From NCBI RefSeq assembly GCF_030815585.1, contig NZ_JAUSWY010000001.1:3534001-3598000 (forward strand): DNA of 64,000 bases, read 5' to 3'. This stretch comes from Arthrobacter pascens (lineage in GTDB: Bacteria; Actinomycetota; Actinomycetes; Actinomycetales; Micrococcaceae). Positions 18,901 through 25,394 of this stretch are shown here, piece by piece. Every line of letters starts with the position of its first letter. Within the stretch, counting starts at the first letter, position 1. Under the pieces are notes generated by a model. The model made no database searches. It was not told where the DNA came from and saw only the letters and a program-made list of their open reading frames with translations. The position numbers were made by a program, and so were the translations under genes.

Positions 18901-19032
18901 GGTCACTGGTTCGTCCGGTACATCCCAGCTGCTCAGTCCCAGAGGAATGCTCCGGGCGTAAACGGCGGGCGTGATCCGTTCCCGGACAAAGCGGTCCAGG
19001 CGGACTTCCGTGATCCGGCGGTCGTCATGCAA
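16000..19032 (-). CDS. Alpha-mannosidase, glycoside hydrolase family 38
   Basis: The protein has 1010 residues and no signal peptide, so it is cytoplasmic. The N-terminal region (about 1-240) precedes the GH38 catalytic domain with [23 protein letters not shown] and [15 protein letters not shown]. The Asp of WLPDSFG is the nucleophile position and HAHID supplies zinc ligands. The mid domain (about 510-600) and C-terminal beta-sandwich ([19 protein letters not shown], then [23 protein letters not shown]) match bacterial and vacuolar-type class II mannosidases. It would release mannose from imported oligosaccharides. It stands alone without a transporter. An inverted repeat upstream may be its operator. 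Confidence 0.95.
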   Translation of the reverse strand: [1010 protein letters not shown]

Positions 19033-19064
19033 TGTGAGGCCTCTTTAATGCTTGAACGGGGGTA

Positions 19065-19094
19065 ATCGAATCTGGACAAACCTGTCCATTCGAT
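19065..19094. promoter_or_regulatory. Inverted repeat upstream of the mannosidase gene, candidate operator
   Basis: ATCGAAT (19065-19071) and GGACA (19074-19078) are mirrored by TGTCC (19083-19087) and ATTCGAT (19088-19094), with two extra bases in the left arm. It lies about 35 bases before the alpha-mannosidase start, between it and fdhD. A repressor site or mRNA hairpin are both possible. Confidence 0.4.
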
Positions 19095-19166
19095 GGATAA
19101 AATCTACCGGGTCGTAGCCCAATAGCCAAGCTTCACCGGCCATACCGGAACCTTCTTTCCCTGTGT

Positions 19167-20057
19167 CTATCCCGGAAGCTTTGCGGCCACCGGCGTCGCA
19201 TCGGGAAGAAGGATCCTGCCGTGCCCAGCATAGATGTTCAGGCTGGTCCCCCGGCTGAACCCGGCCAGTGTCATGCCGCTGGCGTCGGCAAGTTCCACGG
19301 CCAGGCTGGAGGGTGCACTTACGGCAGCCAGGACCGGAATGCCGGCCAATGCTGCCTTCTGGACCAGTTCGAACGACGCACGGCCCGATACCTGAAGGAC
19401 CAGCCCGGAGAGCGGCAGGAGCCGTTCCCGCAGGGCCCAGCCCACCACCTTGTCCACGGCGTTGTGGCGTCCCACGTCCTCCCGGAGGCACAAAAGCTGC
19501 ACGCCGCCGTCGTCCCCTATCCTGAACAGGCCCGCCGCATGCACTCCCCCGGTCACGTCGAAAACTGCCTGCGCCTCGCGGAGCCGTCCGGGCAGCGAGG
19601 CCAGGACATCAGCGGGCACCGTGACGGGATCGGCCGCCGGGCTGTAGTGGGATGACTTCCGAACGGCCTCGATGGAATCCGTACCGCAGATGCCGCACGA
19701 GCTGGAGGTGTAGACGTTCCGGCCGGTAGCCGGAACCTCAACGTCGGGGCGAAGCTGGGCTTCCACAACATTGAACGTCTGGACGCCATTTTCGTCCTCC
19801 CCCGCGCAAAAACGCAGTGACACCAGCTGCTCTGGAGCCCAGATGATCCCCTCGGACACCAGAAAGCCGGCCACCAGGTCAAAGTCGTCACCGGGTGTCC
19901 GCATGGTCACGGAGAAGGAGAGGGCGCCGAGCCGGATCTCCAGCGGTTCTTCAACGGCGAGCACGTCTTCGCGGTGCCGGACCGGGAATTCGAGGGCGTT
20001 GGGTGAGCCGTCCAGCACATATTTGTGCACCTTGCGGCGCTGCGTCACGCGTCCCAT
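19167..20057 (-). CDS. fdhD: Formate dehydrogenase accessory sulfurtransferase FdhD
   Basis: The protein has 296 residues. FdhD moves sulfur from a cysteine desulfurase onto the molybdenum cofactor so that formate dehydrogenase becomes active. The conserved signature is intact: a basic start with PLEIRL, the cysteine motif SSSCGICGTDSIE (about 136-148) holding the sulfur-carrying CxxC, TGGVHAAGLF, REDVGRHNAVDKVVGWAL, and the C-terminal SLNIYAGHGRI. No formate dehydrogenase gene is in this window, so its client lies elsewhere. It shares strand and theme with moeA-DUF6457-mobA next door but is separated from moeA by about 125 bases. Confidence 0.95.
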   Translation of the reverse strand: MGRVTQRRKVHKYVLDGSPNALEFPVRHREDVLAVEEPLEIRLGALSFSVTMRTPGDDFDLVAGFLVSEGIIWAPEQLVSLRFCAGEDENGVQTFNVVEAQLRPDVEVPATGRNVYTSSSCGICGTDSIEAVRKSSHYSPAADPVTVPADVLASLPGRLREAQAVFDVTGGVHAAGLFRIGDDGGVQLLCLREDVGRHNAVDKVVGWALRERLLPLSGLVLQVSGRASFELVQKAALAGIPVLAAVSAPSSLAVELADASGMTLAGFSRGTSLNIYAGHGRILLPDATPVAAKLPG

Positions 20058-20181
20058 GTGATACCCGCCCCACTGGCGGCGGACTTTTCGTGAAGGCTCC
20101 GGGATGTGCCGGCCTGGCCGTGATGCCTGTTCATAGGTCCATCATTGCAAGCCCGGAGCAGCGATACCAGCGGAGCCCGGC

Positions 20182-21618
20182 TCAGCCCAGCAGGGCGCTC
20201 CAGTCAACCGGCCCGGACGGCGCCGCAGGCTTTCCAGGGACGTCCTTGGCCGGCCGAGCGTTTGTTCTGGTGGCGTTTTTCGCTTTGGTCTTGGCCCCTG
20301 CAGGTTCCGGGGCAGGAACGGGCGGCCCCCAAGGCAGCGCGAATGCAGGCACGGCTTCTCCCAGCTGCACACCGTGGGGCGGGACCACCATGACGCCCTG
20401 CGCAGACGCCAGCCCGCGCATCATGCCCGGTCCGGTGTGCTGGGCCGGCGATGCCATGCCGTAAAGAAGGCGGAAGGGCATGAGCCGGGTCCGGCCCGGA
20501 TCGGGCTCAATGATGGCTCCGCAGGGGACCTCCTGCACAGGTGGCATGGTTCCGTGCCCCAGCGCAGCCAGCAGTGGTGCGCCCACCGTGGACAGGGCCA
20601 TCATGGCGGCCAAAGGGTTGCCGGGCAGACCCAGGACAAAGCGTCCATCCGGGAGCTCAGCCAGGACCGCGGGGTGGCCGGGGCGCATCGCGATTCCGTC
20701 GATGACCAGCCGGCCCCCCAGTTCCGCCACGGCCTGGCGGAGGTGGTCAGTACCGGAGCGTCCCGTTCCGCCGGTGGTGATGACGACGTCGGCGGGCAGG
20801 TGTGGTGAGGGCGGGGCTGTGTGTTTCAGGGAAACGTCGTCCGGGGAAACTTCTTCCAGGGAAACGTCTTCCAGCCCCTTCATCCATTCGGCGTAGGAGT
20901 CGCCGATTCTTTCTTGCCCGCCAAAAATGCCGCCCAGCATCCCCACAACGGCCGAGAGCTGGGGACCGAAAGTGTCCCGGACCTGTCCTGGCTCCGGCAG
21001 CCCCCGGGCCACCACTTCGGCACCGGTCAGCAGGAGTTTCACCACCGGCTTTCCCTGCACCGGCAACGAATCGTGGCCGGCCAGCGCAGCAAGCGCCAGA
21101 TGGGCCGGGTTAAGCGTGACGCCAGCCTTGACCAGCACCTCGCCAGCTGTGGCTTCCTCTCCCGCCTTACGGATGTGCTGGCCGTTCCGTGGTTCACCGG
21201 GCCGGGCGCTTCCGCCAGTCATGAGGAGCGGCAGGCCGTCGTCGTCAGTGCCCAGGACTGCACTTTCGCTGCGCAACACGGCCTTGGCTCCGGGCGGGAT
21301 CAGGCCTCCGGTAACAATGGGGCTTGCCTGGTGCGGCGCCAGGCGTTCGCCGGCCTCCGCCACAACCCAGGGTCCGCTGCCATTGACTGCCCAGCCGTCC
21401 ATGGCGGAGGAGGCGTAATGCGGCATGTCATGCAGCGCAATGATCTCCTCGGCCAGGGTCCTGCCCAACGCCTTCTGCAGGGGAACGCTGCTGGCGGGGA
21501 TGGGCGCAGCGCAGTCAAAGGCGGCTTTCCGTGCTTCCTCCCAGGTATGGGCCAGGTGCCTTGCCTGGGCGGGCTGAGCTTCCGGAGTAGTCGGTGCTTC
21601 GCCAGGGCCTGCAGTCAT
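20182..21618 (-). CDS. moeA: Molybdopterin molybdenumtransferase MoeA
   Basis: The protein has 478 residues. MoeA inserts molybdate into adenylylated molybdopterin in the cytoplasm. Domain III shows VVITTGGTGRSGTDHLRQAV, domain I DMPHYASSAMDGWAV with the catalytic-site Asp, and LPGNPLAAM follows. It is longer than the usual 400-420 residues for two reasons: a short acidic insert before the molybdopterin-binding domain (DVSLEEVSPDDVSL, encoded by three 15-base repeats at 20827-20871) and a lysine/alanine/proline-rich tail of about 45 residues. Its start overlaps the DUF6457 stop by four bases. Confidence 0.94.
   Translation of the reverse strand: MTAGPGEAPTTPEAQPAQARHLAHTWEEARKAAFDCAAPIPASSVPLQKALGRTLAEEIIALHDMPHYASSAMDGWAVNGSGPWVVAEAGERLAPHQASPIVTGGLIPPGAKAVLRSESAVLGTDDDGLPLLMTGGSARPGEPRNGQHIRKAGEEATAGEVLVKAGVTLNPAHLALAALAGHDSLPVQGKPVVKLLLTGAEVVARGLPEPGQVRDTFGPQLSAVVGMLGGIFGGQERIGDSYAEWMKGLEDVSLEEVSPDDVSLKHTAPPSPHLPADVVITTGGTGRSGTDHLRQAVAELGGRLVIDGIAMRPGHPAVLAELPDGRFVLGLPGNPLAAMMALSTVGAPLLAALGHGTMPPVQEVPCGAIIEPDPGRTRLMPFRLLYGMASPAQHTGPGMMRGLASAQGVMVVPPHGVQLGEAVPAFALPWGPPVPAPEPAGAKTKAKNATRTNARPAKDVPGKPAAPSGPVDWSALLG
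20827..20871. repeat. Three in-frame 15-bp tandem repeats inside moeA
   Basis: Units at 20827-20841, 20842-20856 and 20857-20871 share the consensus CAGGGAAACGTCTTC with one to three differences each. The period is a multiple of three, so copy-number change would keep moeA in frame. They encode the acidic insert DVSLEEVSPDDVSL. Confidence 0.8.
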
Positions 21619-21908
21619 TCGCCGGGAGTCCCGGCGGCTTCAGTGTCATAGTCGGTGGCGAGGGCGCGTGCCACATCCATGGCTGCGGCCATGGAGACGG
21701 CGTCGGTGGCCTGCCCGGATCCCGAAGCCAGTCCCGCGGCGAAGCCCGCGATGAAGGTGGTCAGCGGCGCGGCGGGCCGCACCACCGAGTGGGCAGCTAC
21801 CCCGGCGAGCGAGAGGATCGCGTTGACGTCCATCTGGACATCTTCGAGCTCATAAGCCTGGAGCAGTGACCTGCACCATTCCTCCAGCGTCTCGTCCTGG
21901 CTTTTCAC
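21615..21908 (-). CDS. DUF6457 domain protein, molybdenum-cofactor operon
   Basis: The protein has 97 residues, mostly helical. It begins MKSQDETLEEWCRSLLQAYELEDVQMDVNAILSLAGVAAHSVVRPAAPLTTFIAGFAAG, the DUF6457 pattern. The alanine/glycine-rich middle could be a helical hairpin rather than a membrane span. No catalytic motif is visible. It sits between mobA and moeA and overlaps moeA by four bases, so it is translationally coupled. Homologs repeatedly occur in this context, suggesting an accessory role in molybdenum-cofactor assembly that has not been defined. Confidence 0.85.
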   Translation of the reverse strand: MKSQDETLEEWCRSLLQAYELEDVQMDVNAILSLAGVAAHSVVRPAAPLTTFIAGFAAGLASGSGQATDAVSMAAAMDVARALATDYDTEAAGTPGE

Positions 21909-21954
21909 TGTCTGCCTCCCAAATCAACTGTGGCCGCGCTGGTCCGGAACCTGG

Positions 21955-22629
21955 TCACGGTTCCTGGCTGGCCACTCCAAGTGCGGCGGCATCATCCCAG
22001 GTATCCACGTCATCGGTGGAGCCCGCCGGGACAGTAACAAGCTGCACGTCCAGACTAGCAAGGAGTGCGGTCATGGAGCTGTTGGTTAAGGCGCCCCGGG
22101 ACCGGAGGTCCTGCATGGAACGTTCTAGCGCGGGTGTGCTGTAAAAACCCACCAGGGGCTGGCGGCGGCCGTCTGCGGAGACCGCCATAACGCCGTCGGG
22201 GCCAAGAGCTTGAGGGCCCCGGCTGGAAACCGGGGGGTGCGGTGCGTTCCGCTCCCGCGGCGGCCCATGCAGCTGGAGCGCCTCCCTGAGGGCGTGCACA
22301 GCCATTCCGACGTTGGGCATATCGCATGCCAGCACCAGGGTGAGGGGGCGGACGGCACCCGAGCCTGCCAGAGCCGCCAGTCCCGCGGCGACAGCGGCCG
22401 CTGGCCCCGCGAACGGTGGCTCCTCCCGGCAGCTGATCACGCCTGCGGGCAGGACCCCGGGATCCGGCCCCACCACGACGGAGGCGCCTGCACCCCCCGC
22501 AGCGTCAAGGGACCGCTGAAGGAGAGTGGCGCCGTCGTACGTCAAACGATGCTTGGGCCTTCCGCCCAGCCGAGAAGAACGGCCTCCGGCGAGAATGACC
22601 GCATCATATTCCAGGGCGTCAGGCTCCAC
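21955..22629 (-). CDS. mobA: Molybdenum cofactor guanylyltransferase (MobA-like)
   Basis: The protein has 224 residues from GTG 22629. It is an NTP transferase of the MobA fold: the nucleotide-binding loop VILAGGRSSRLGGRPKH (about 10-26) carries the LAGGxSxRxG signature and lysine, and the metal-binding LVLACDMPN motif comes at about 99-107. It attaches GMP (or in some relatives CMP) to molybdopterin. The central region has an extra glycine/proline-rich loop (LHGPPRERNAPHPPVSSRGP). It is the first gene of the mobA-DUF6457-moeA cluster on the minus strand. Confidence 0.9.
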   Translation of the reverse strand: MEPDALEYDAVILAGGRSSRLGGRPKHRLTYDGATLLQRSLDAAGGAGASVVVGPDPGVLPAGVISCREEPPFAGPAAAVAAGLAALAGSGAVRPLTLVLACDMPNVGMAVHALREALQLHGPPRERNAPHPPVSSRGPQALGPDGVMAVSADGRRQPLVGFYSTPALERSMQDLRSRGALTNSSMTALLASLDVQLVTVPAGSTDDVDTWDDAAALGVASQEP

Positions 22630-22699
22630 GATCCAAGCCTAGCGGGCTTGCCGGCATGAAGGACACAGGGCAGGCAGCAGATGGAGGCAAGCCGTGGGG

Positions 22700-23200
22700 T
22701 CAGGCAGCCCGTTCAGGCAGCAGGAACGGGTCCCAGGCCGGAGTGGGCTTCTCCAGTTCCTTGATCTGCCAGATGGTGCCGTGCGGAGGTTCCGGAACGA
22801 ACCTCAGCTTCCAGCCCATTTCGGCCGGTGTGTGGTCACCCTTTGCGTTGTTGCAGCGAAGGCACGCCGCCACCAGGTTTTCCCACGAGTCAGCACCGCC
22901 GCGTGACTTGGGATGGACATGGTCGATGGTGTGTGCAGCCTTACCGCAGTATGCGCAGCGGTGTCCGTCCCGGCGCAGCACACCACGCCGACTCACCGCG
23001 GTGATCTGGTTGTATCGGGGGCGGATGTAGCGGTTCAGGAGGATCACGGACGGGCGGCCCAAAATCTCCTGAGGCCCCACCACGGGATCATCGCCTTCCG
23101 CCACCACGCTTGCCTTGCCTGTGAGCACAAGCACCAGCGCCCGGCGGAAGGTGATTACCGCCAGCGGTTCATATCCAGCATTCAGAACGAGAGTGCGCAT
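22700..23200 (-). CDS. HNH endonuclease family protein
   Basis: The protein has 166 residues from ATG 23200 (MRTLVLNAGYEPL), with AGAGG seven bases upstream. The N-terminal part (about 1-80) is the DUF/IETS-like segment common to actinobacterial chromosomal HNH proteins. The C-terminal HNH domain has the zinc pair CAYCGKAAHTIDHVHPKSRGG and LVAACLRCNNAKGD, and the conserved TIDHV..SRGG..WENL..AC..CN pattern. The tail ends with a tryptophan and proline-rich stretch. Such proteins are ubiquitous and single-copy in actinobacteria, so this is not evidence of a mobile element. Its cellular job is undefined. Confidence 0.9.
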   Translation of the reverse strand: MRTLVLNAGYEPLAVITFRRALVLVLTGKASVVAEGDDPVVGPQEILGRPSVILLNRYIRPRYNQITAVSRRGVLRRDGHRCAYCGKAAHTIDHVHPKSRGGADSWENLVAACLRCNNAKGDHTPAEMGWKLRFVPEPPHGTIWQIKELEKPTPAWDPFLLPERAA

Positions 23201-23290
23201 GCACATACCTCTTCACGGCCGCACCCGTCAGGGGCACGAGGGCCGGCTGCCCTCGGCATGTCCGGGCTATGGATCGACACCACAAGAGTA

Positions 23291-23321
23291 AACAAAGAAA
23301 CCCGGGATCAGCTAATCCGGG
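23291..23321 (-). terminator. Intrinsic terminator upstream of the HNH gene
   Basis: CCCGGGAT (23301-23308) pairs with ATCCGGG (23315-23321) with one bulge, and the minus strand continues TTTCTTTGTT. With the hairpin at 23389-23420 it gives two terminators in series after the C40 peptidase gene. Being only about 90 bases from the HNH start, it could alternatively act in that gene's leader. Confidence 0.5.
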
Positions 23322-23388
23322 ATTGACAGCGGATGCGTGTCGGGCCCTGGCGCGGGCTGGGTCACCGCGTAAATGAACACAGAAAGCA

Positions 23389-23420
23389 AAGGACCCCCGC
23401 CGTGAGGCAGGGGTCCTTTG
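23389..23420 (-). terminator. Intrinsic terminator of the C40 peptidase gene
   Basis: AAAGGACCCC (23389-23398) and GGGGTCCTTT (23411-23420) form a 10-bp stem with a further pairable inner loop, about 20 bases past the stop of the gene at 23440-24186. Confidence 0.75.
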
Positions 23421-23439
23421 AAGCGCAGATTCAGCGGTC

Positions 23440-24186
23440 TTAGGGGATGCGGATGAACACGGGGCCGGAGCCTTTGTTGGCGCTGGACACAACGGTCTGG
23501 TTGCCGTTGTAGCCGCCGTGCACTGCCTGGCCGTTGCCGGCGTACACAGCAACGTGGGCCACGCCCGCGCCGCCGTCGGCGTAGTAGATCAGGTCGCCGG
23601 GCTGGGCCTCGGCTGCACTCACGGTGCGGCCAAGGGACAGGTAGCCTTTGGGCCAGTCGTGGAAGTGGATGCCCACGGCGGCCAGCGAGTTGGTCACCAG
23701 CATGGTGCAGTCCTGGTTGACGCCAAGCTGTGCGTACGCCGCAGACAGGATGGCCTGGCCCTTGCTGCTGGCGGCAACCGGAGCGGCGGGGACCGCTGCG
23801 GCCACCTTGATGGAAGCAACGGGCTTGGCGGCGGGGGCTGCGGGGGCCTCAACAACGGGCTCGGGCACCTCAACAACGGGAGCCGGCGTGGTGGTGACAG
23901 CGGGCTTTTCGTAGGAGATGGCGATGGTGGAGGCCGCCGAGATGGTGGCCGGAGCGGCAGCCTCTACTCCAAGGTTGGAAGCGGCAGCGGAGTCACGCTG
24001 AACGTTGGTGTCTGCGGCGTTGGCCGCGATACCGCTGGTCAGGACAAGGCCGGAAGCGGCAGCGATGACCGCGGCCTGGCGGCCCATGCCACCGGCGTTG
24101 TCGCCGACAGCCTTGGCAATGACAGCCAGCGAGTTGGTCTTGGCGACCTCCGCGCGGTGCCGTGCAACAGTTGCACGTGTAGTCAT
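23440..24186 (-). CDS. Secreted NlpC/P60-type (C40) peptidoglycan hydrolase
   Basis: The protein has 248 residues. A long N-region with arginines (MTTRATVARHRAEVAKTNS) leads to a hydrophobic core (GRQAAVIAAASGLVLTSGI) and a likely cleavage site after ANA (about residue 57). A Pro/Ala/Val-rich linker (about 85-140) follows, then the C40 domain: NQDCTMLVTNSLAAVGI with the catalytic Cys, AQPGDLIYYADGGAGVAHVAVYAG with the catalytic His, and a short end. It cleaves stem-peptide bonds by family knowledge. The usual CSGF is changed to CTML. It is a paralog of the next gene, sharing the signal region design, but has no recognisable riboswitch. Confidence 0.9.
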   Translation of the reverse strand: MTTRATVARHRAEVAKTNSLAVIAKAVGDNAGGMGRQAAVIAAASGLVLTSGIAANAADTNVQRDSAAASNLGVEAAAPATISAASTIAISYEKPAVTTTPAPVVEVPEPVVEAPAAPAAKPVASIKVAAAVPAAPVAASSKGQAILSAAYAQLGVNQDCTMLVTNSLAAVGIHFHDWPKGYLSLGRTVSAAEAQPGDLIYYADGGAGVAHVAVYAGNGQAVHGGYNGNQTVVSSANKGSGPVFIRIP

Positions 24187-24236
24187 TATTTCTCTCTTTC
24201 GTTTCCTCAGGACCGCGGTGGCAGGCCAGGGGCTGT

Positions 24237-24273
24237 GGACGTGCCGGCATCTTGGGGGTACGCCGGCACGTCC
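24237..24273. repeat. 12-bp perfect inverted repeat between two cell-wall hydrolase genes
   Basis: 24237-24248 and 24262-24273 are exact reverse complements around a 13-base loop. It lies about 50 bases before the start of the C40 gene at 24186 and about 80 bases past the stop of the one at 24355. No T-run follows on the minus strand. It could be a terminator without U-tract or a 5' leader hairpin. Confidence 0.55.
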
Positions 24274-24336
24274 CGAACGGGGATTTAGCGAAAAGTGTTG
24301 CTAGCGAAGAGGCGATTCTTCATGTGCAGCAGAAGC

Positions 24337-24356
24337 AGTTCTTGGGGGCAAGAACT
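24337..24356 (-). terminator. Short hairpin at the stop codon of the second C40 gene
   Basis: AGTTCTTG (24337-24344) pairs exactly with CAAGAACT (24349-24356) around four Gs, overlapping the stop codon at 24355-24357. No convincing T-run follows, so terminator function is uncertain. Confidence 0.35.
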
Positions 24357-25080
24357 AGTTCATGGTGAAGTACGATCCGCCGCCGGTGGACGCCACGGAG
24401 TGCAGGAGGGTTCCCTGTGACGGGTTCAGGGCGCTGATCATCATGCCGTTGCCGACGTAAATGCCGACATGAGCGCCGCCATTCTGCATGACCAGGTCAC
24501 CGGGGGCCGGCGTGGAAGTGGGTTTCATGGCCGTCCACGCGTTTACGCGGGGAATGCTGATGCCGGCCTGGGCGTAAACCCACTGGGTGAAGCCTGAGCA
24601 GTCCCAGCCGTTGGGTGTGGTGCCGCCCCAGACGTAGGGGTGGCCGATGCCGGTGTAGGCGATAGCTGCCAGACCCGATGCCGCAGCAGACGAGATCGTG
24701 TCCGCGAGCTTGCTCGCGGCCAAGGTCCGGGCTGCGCCGGTTTCGGAGGCCGTGGACTGTGCACGGACGGTCTCGATCTTCGGGGCGGCCGTCGTCTTGA
24801 CGACGGGGCGCTCGAAGGAAACGGTGGCCGTGGGTGCAGCAGTAACGGCAAGTGCAGCCTGCGCGGAGCCGGACTCAGTGGACGCGGATACGCCAGCGGT
24901 GGTGTCCGCTGCGTTGGCCGGAAGCCCCATGCTCAGGATCAGACCTGATGCAGCTGCGATGACAGCAGCCTGGCGACCTACGGTCCCGGCATTTGCACTA
25001 ACAGCCTTGGACACTGGTGCCAAAGGGTTGGTACGAACCGTTTGTGCGCGGTGGCGCGCAGAATTATGGCGTGAAGACAC
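24355..25080 (-). CDS. Secreted NlpC/P60-type (C40) peptidoglycan hydrolase
   Basis: The protein has 241 residues from GTG 25080 (VSSRHNSARHRAQTV). That start is chosen because GGGAGAGG lies eight bases upstream, inside the 3' end of the riboswitch; longer forms start at 25137 in the riboswitch itself. The signal segment GRQAAVIAAASGLILSMGL ends in PANAAD. A linker precedes the catalytic domain: GHPYVWGGTTPNGWDCSGFTQWVYAQAG with the nucleophile Cys in DCSGF, PGDLVMQNGGAHVGIYVG with the His. It is exported and cuts peptidoglycan stem peptides. Expression is probably set by cyclic di-AMP through the leader. Confidence 0.93.
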   Translation of the reverse strand: MSSRHNSARHRAQTVRTNPLAPVSKAVSANAGTVGRQAAVIAAASGLILSMGLPANAADTTAGVSASTESGSAQAALAVTAAPTATVSFERPVVKTTAAPKIETVRAQSTASETGAARTLAASKLADTISSAAASGLAAIAYTGIGHPYVWGGTTPNGWDCSGFTQWVYAQAGISIPRVNAWTAMKPTSTPAPGDLVMQNGGAHVGIYVGNGMMISALNPSQGTLLHSVASTGGGSYFTMN

Positions 25081-25088
25081 GAAGGTAG

Positions 25089-25264
25089 CCTCTCCCAATG
25101 CCTGCGAGGTGAGCTGTCGGATTCGGATGGGAGTCACCCGGCCGCGCCGCTTCCTGGGAAGCTTTGCGACTTAACCCCAAGGCCTTCATAAATCGAAGGC
25201 CAAAATTGGTTCCCCCGCCCCTGCCAGACGATGTCATGCGAACGGACCTTGAGCGGTGGCAGAG
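25089..25264 (-). promoter_or_regulatory. ydaO/yuaA-type cyclic di-AMP riboswitch
   Basis: The minus-strand leader of the C40 gene shows the class hallmarks in order: CTCTGCCA...TGGCAGGG, GGGGGAACC, CTTGGGGTTAAGTC, GGGTGACTCCC, and the conserved 3' block ATCCGACAGCTCACCTCG-CAGGC-GAGAGG. The aptamer's 3' end runs into the ribosome-binding site. In actinobacteria this class controls cell-wall hydrolases, usually switching them off when c-di-AMP is high. Confidence 0.88.
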
Positions 25265-25394
25265 TTAGGCAATCCACTCAAGAACGTCAACTTCGGAAAA
25301 GTTGACGCGCTTTAGACGGTACAGCAGTTCGGATCGAATGTCACATTCAGGTCACGGCATGTCACGAGAAATCGAGAGTTATCCATCGTTTAGG

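Noticed and set aside
22700..23200. HNH protein as a homing endonuclease or mobile-element gene
   Set aside because: It matches the single-copy chromosomal HNH proteins common to actinobacteria and no intron, intein or transposon surrounds it.
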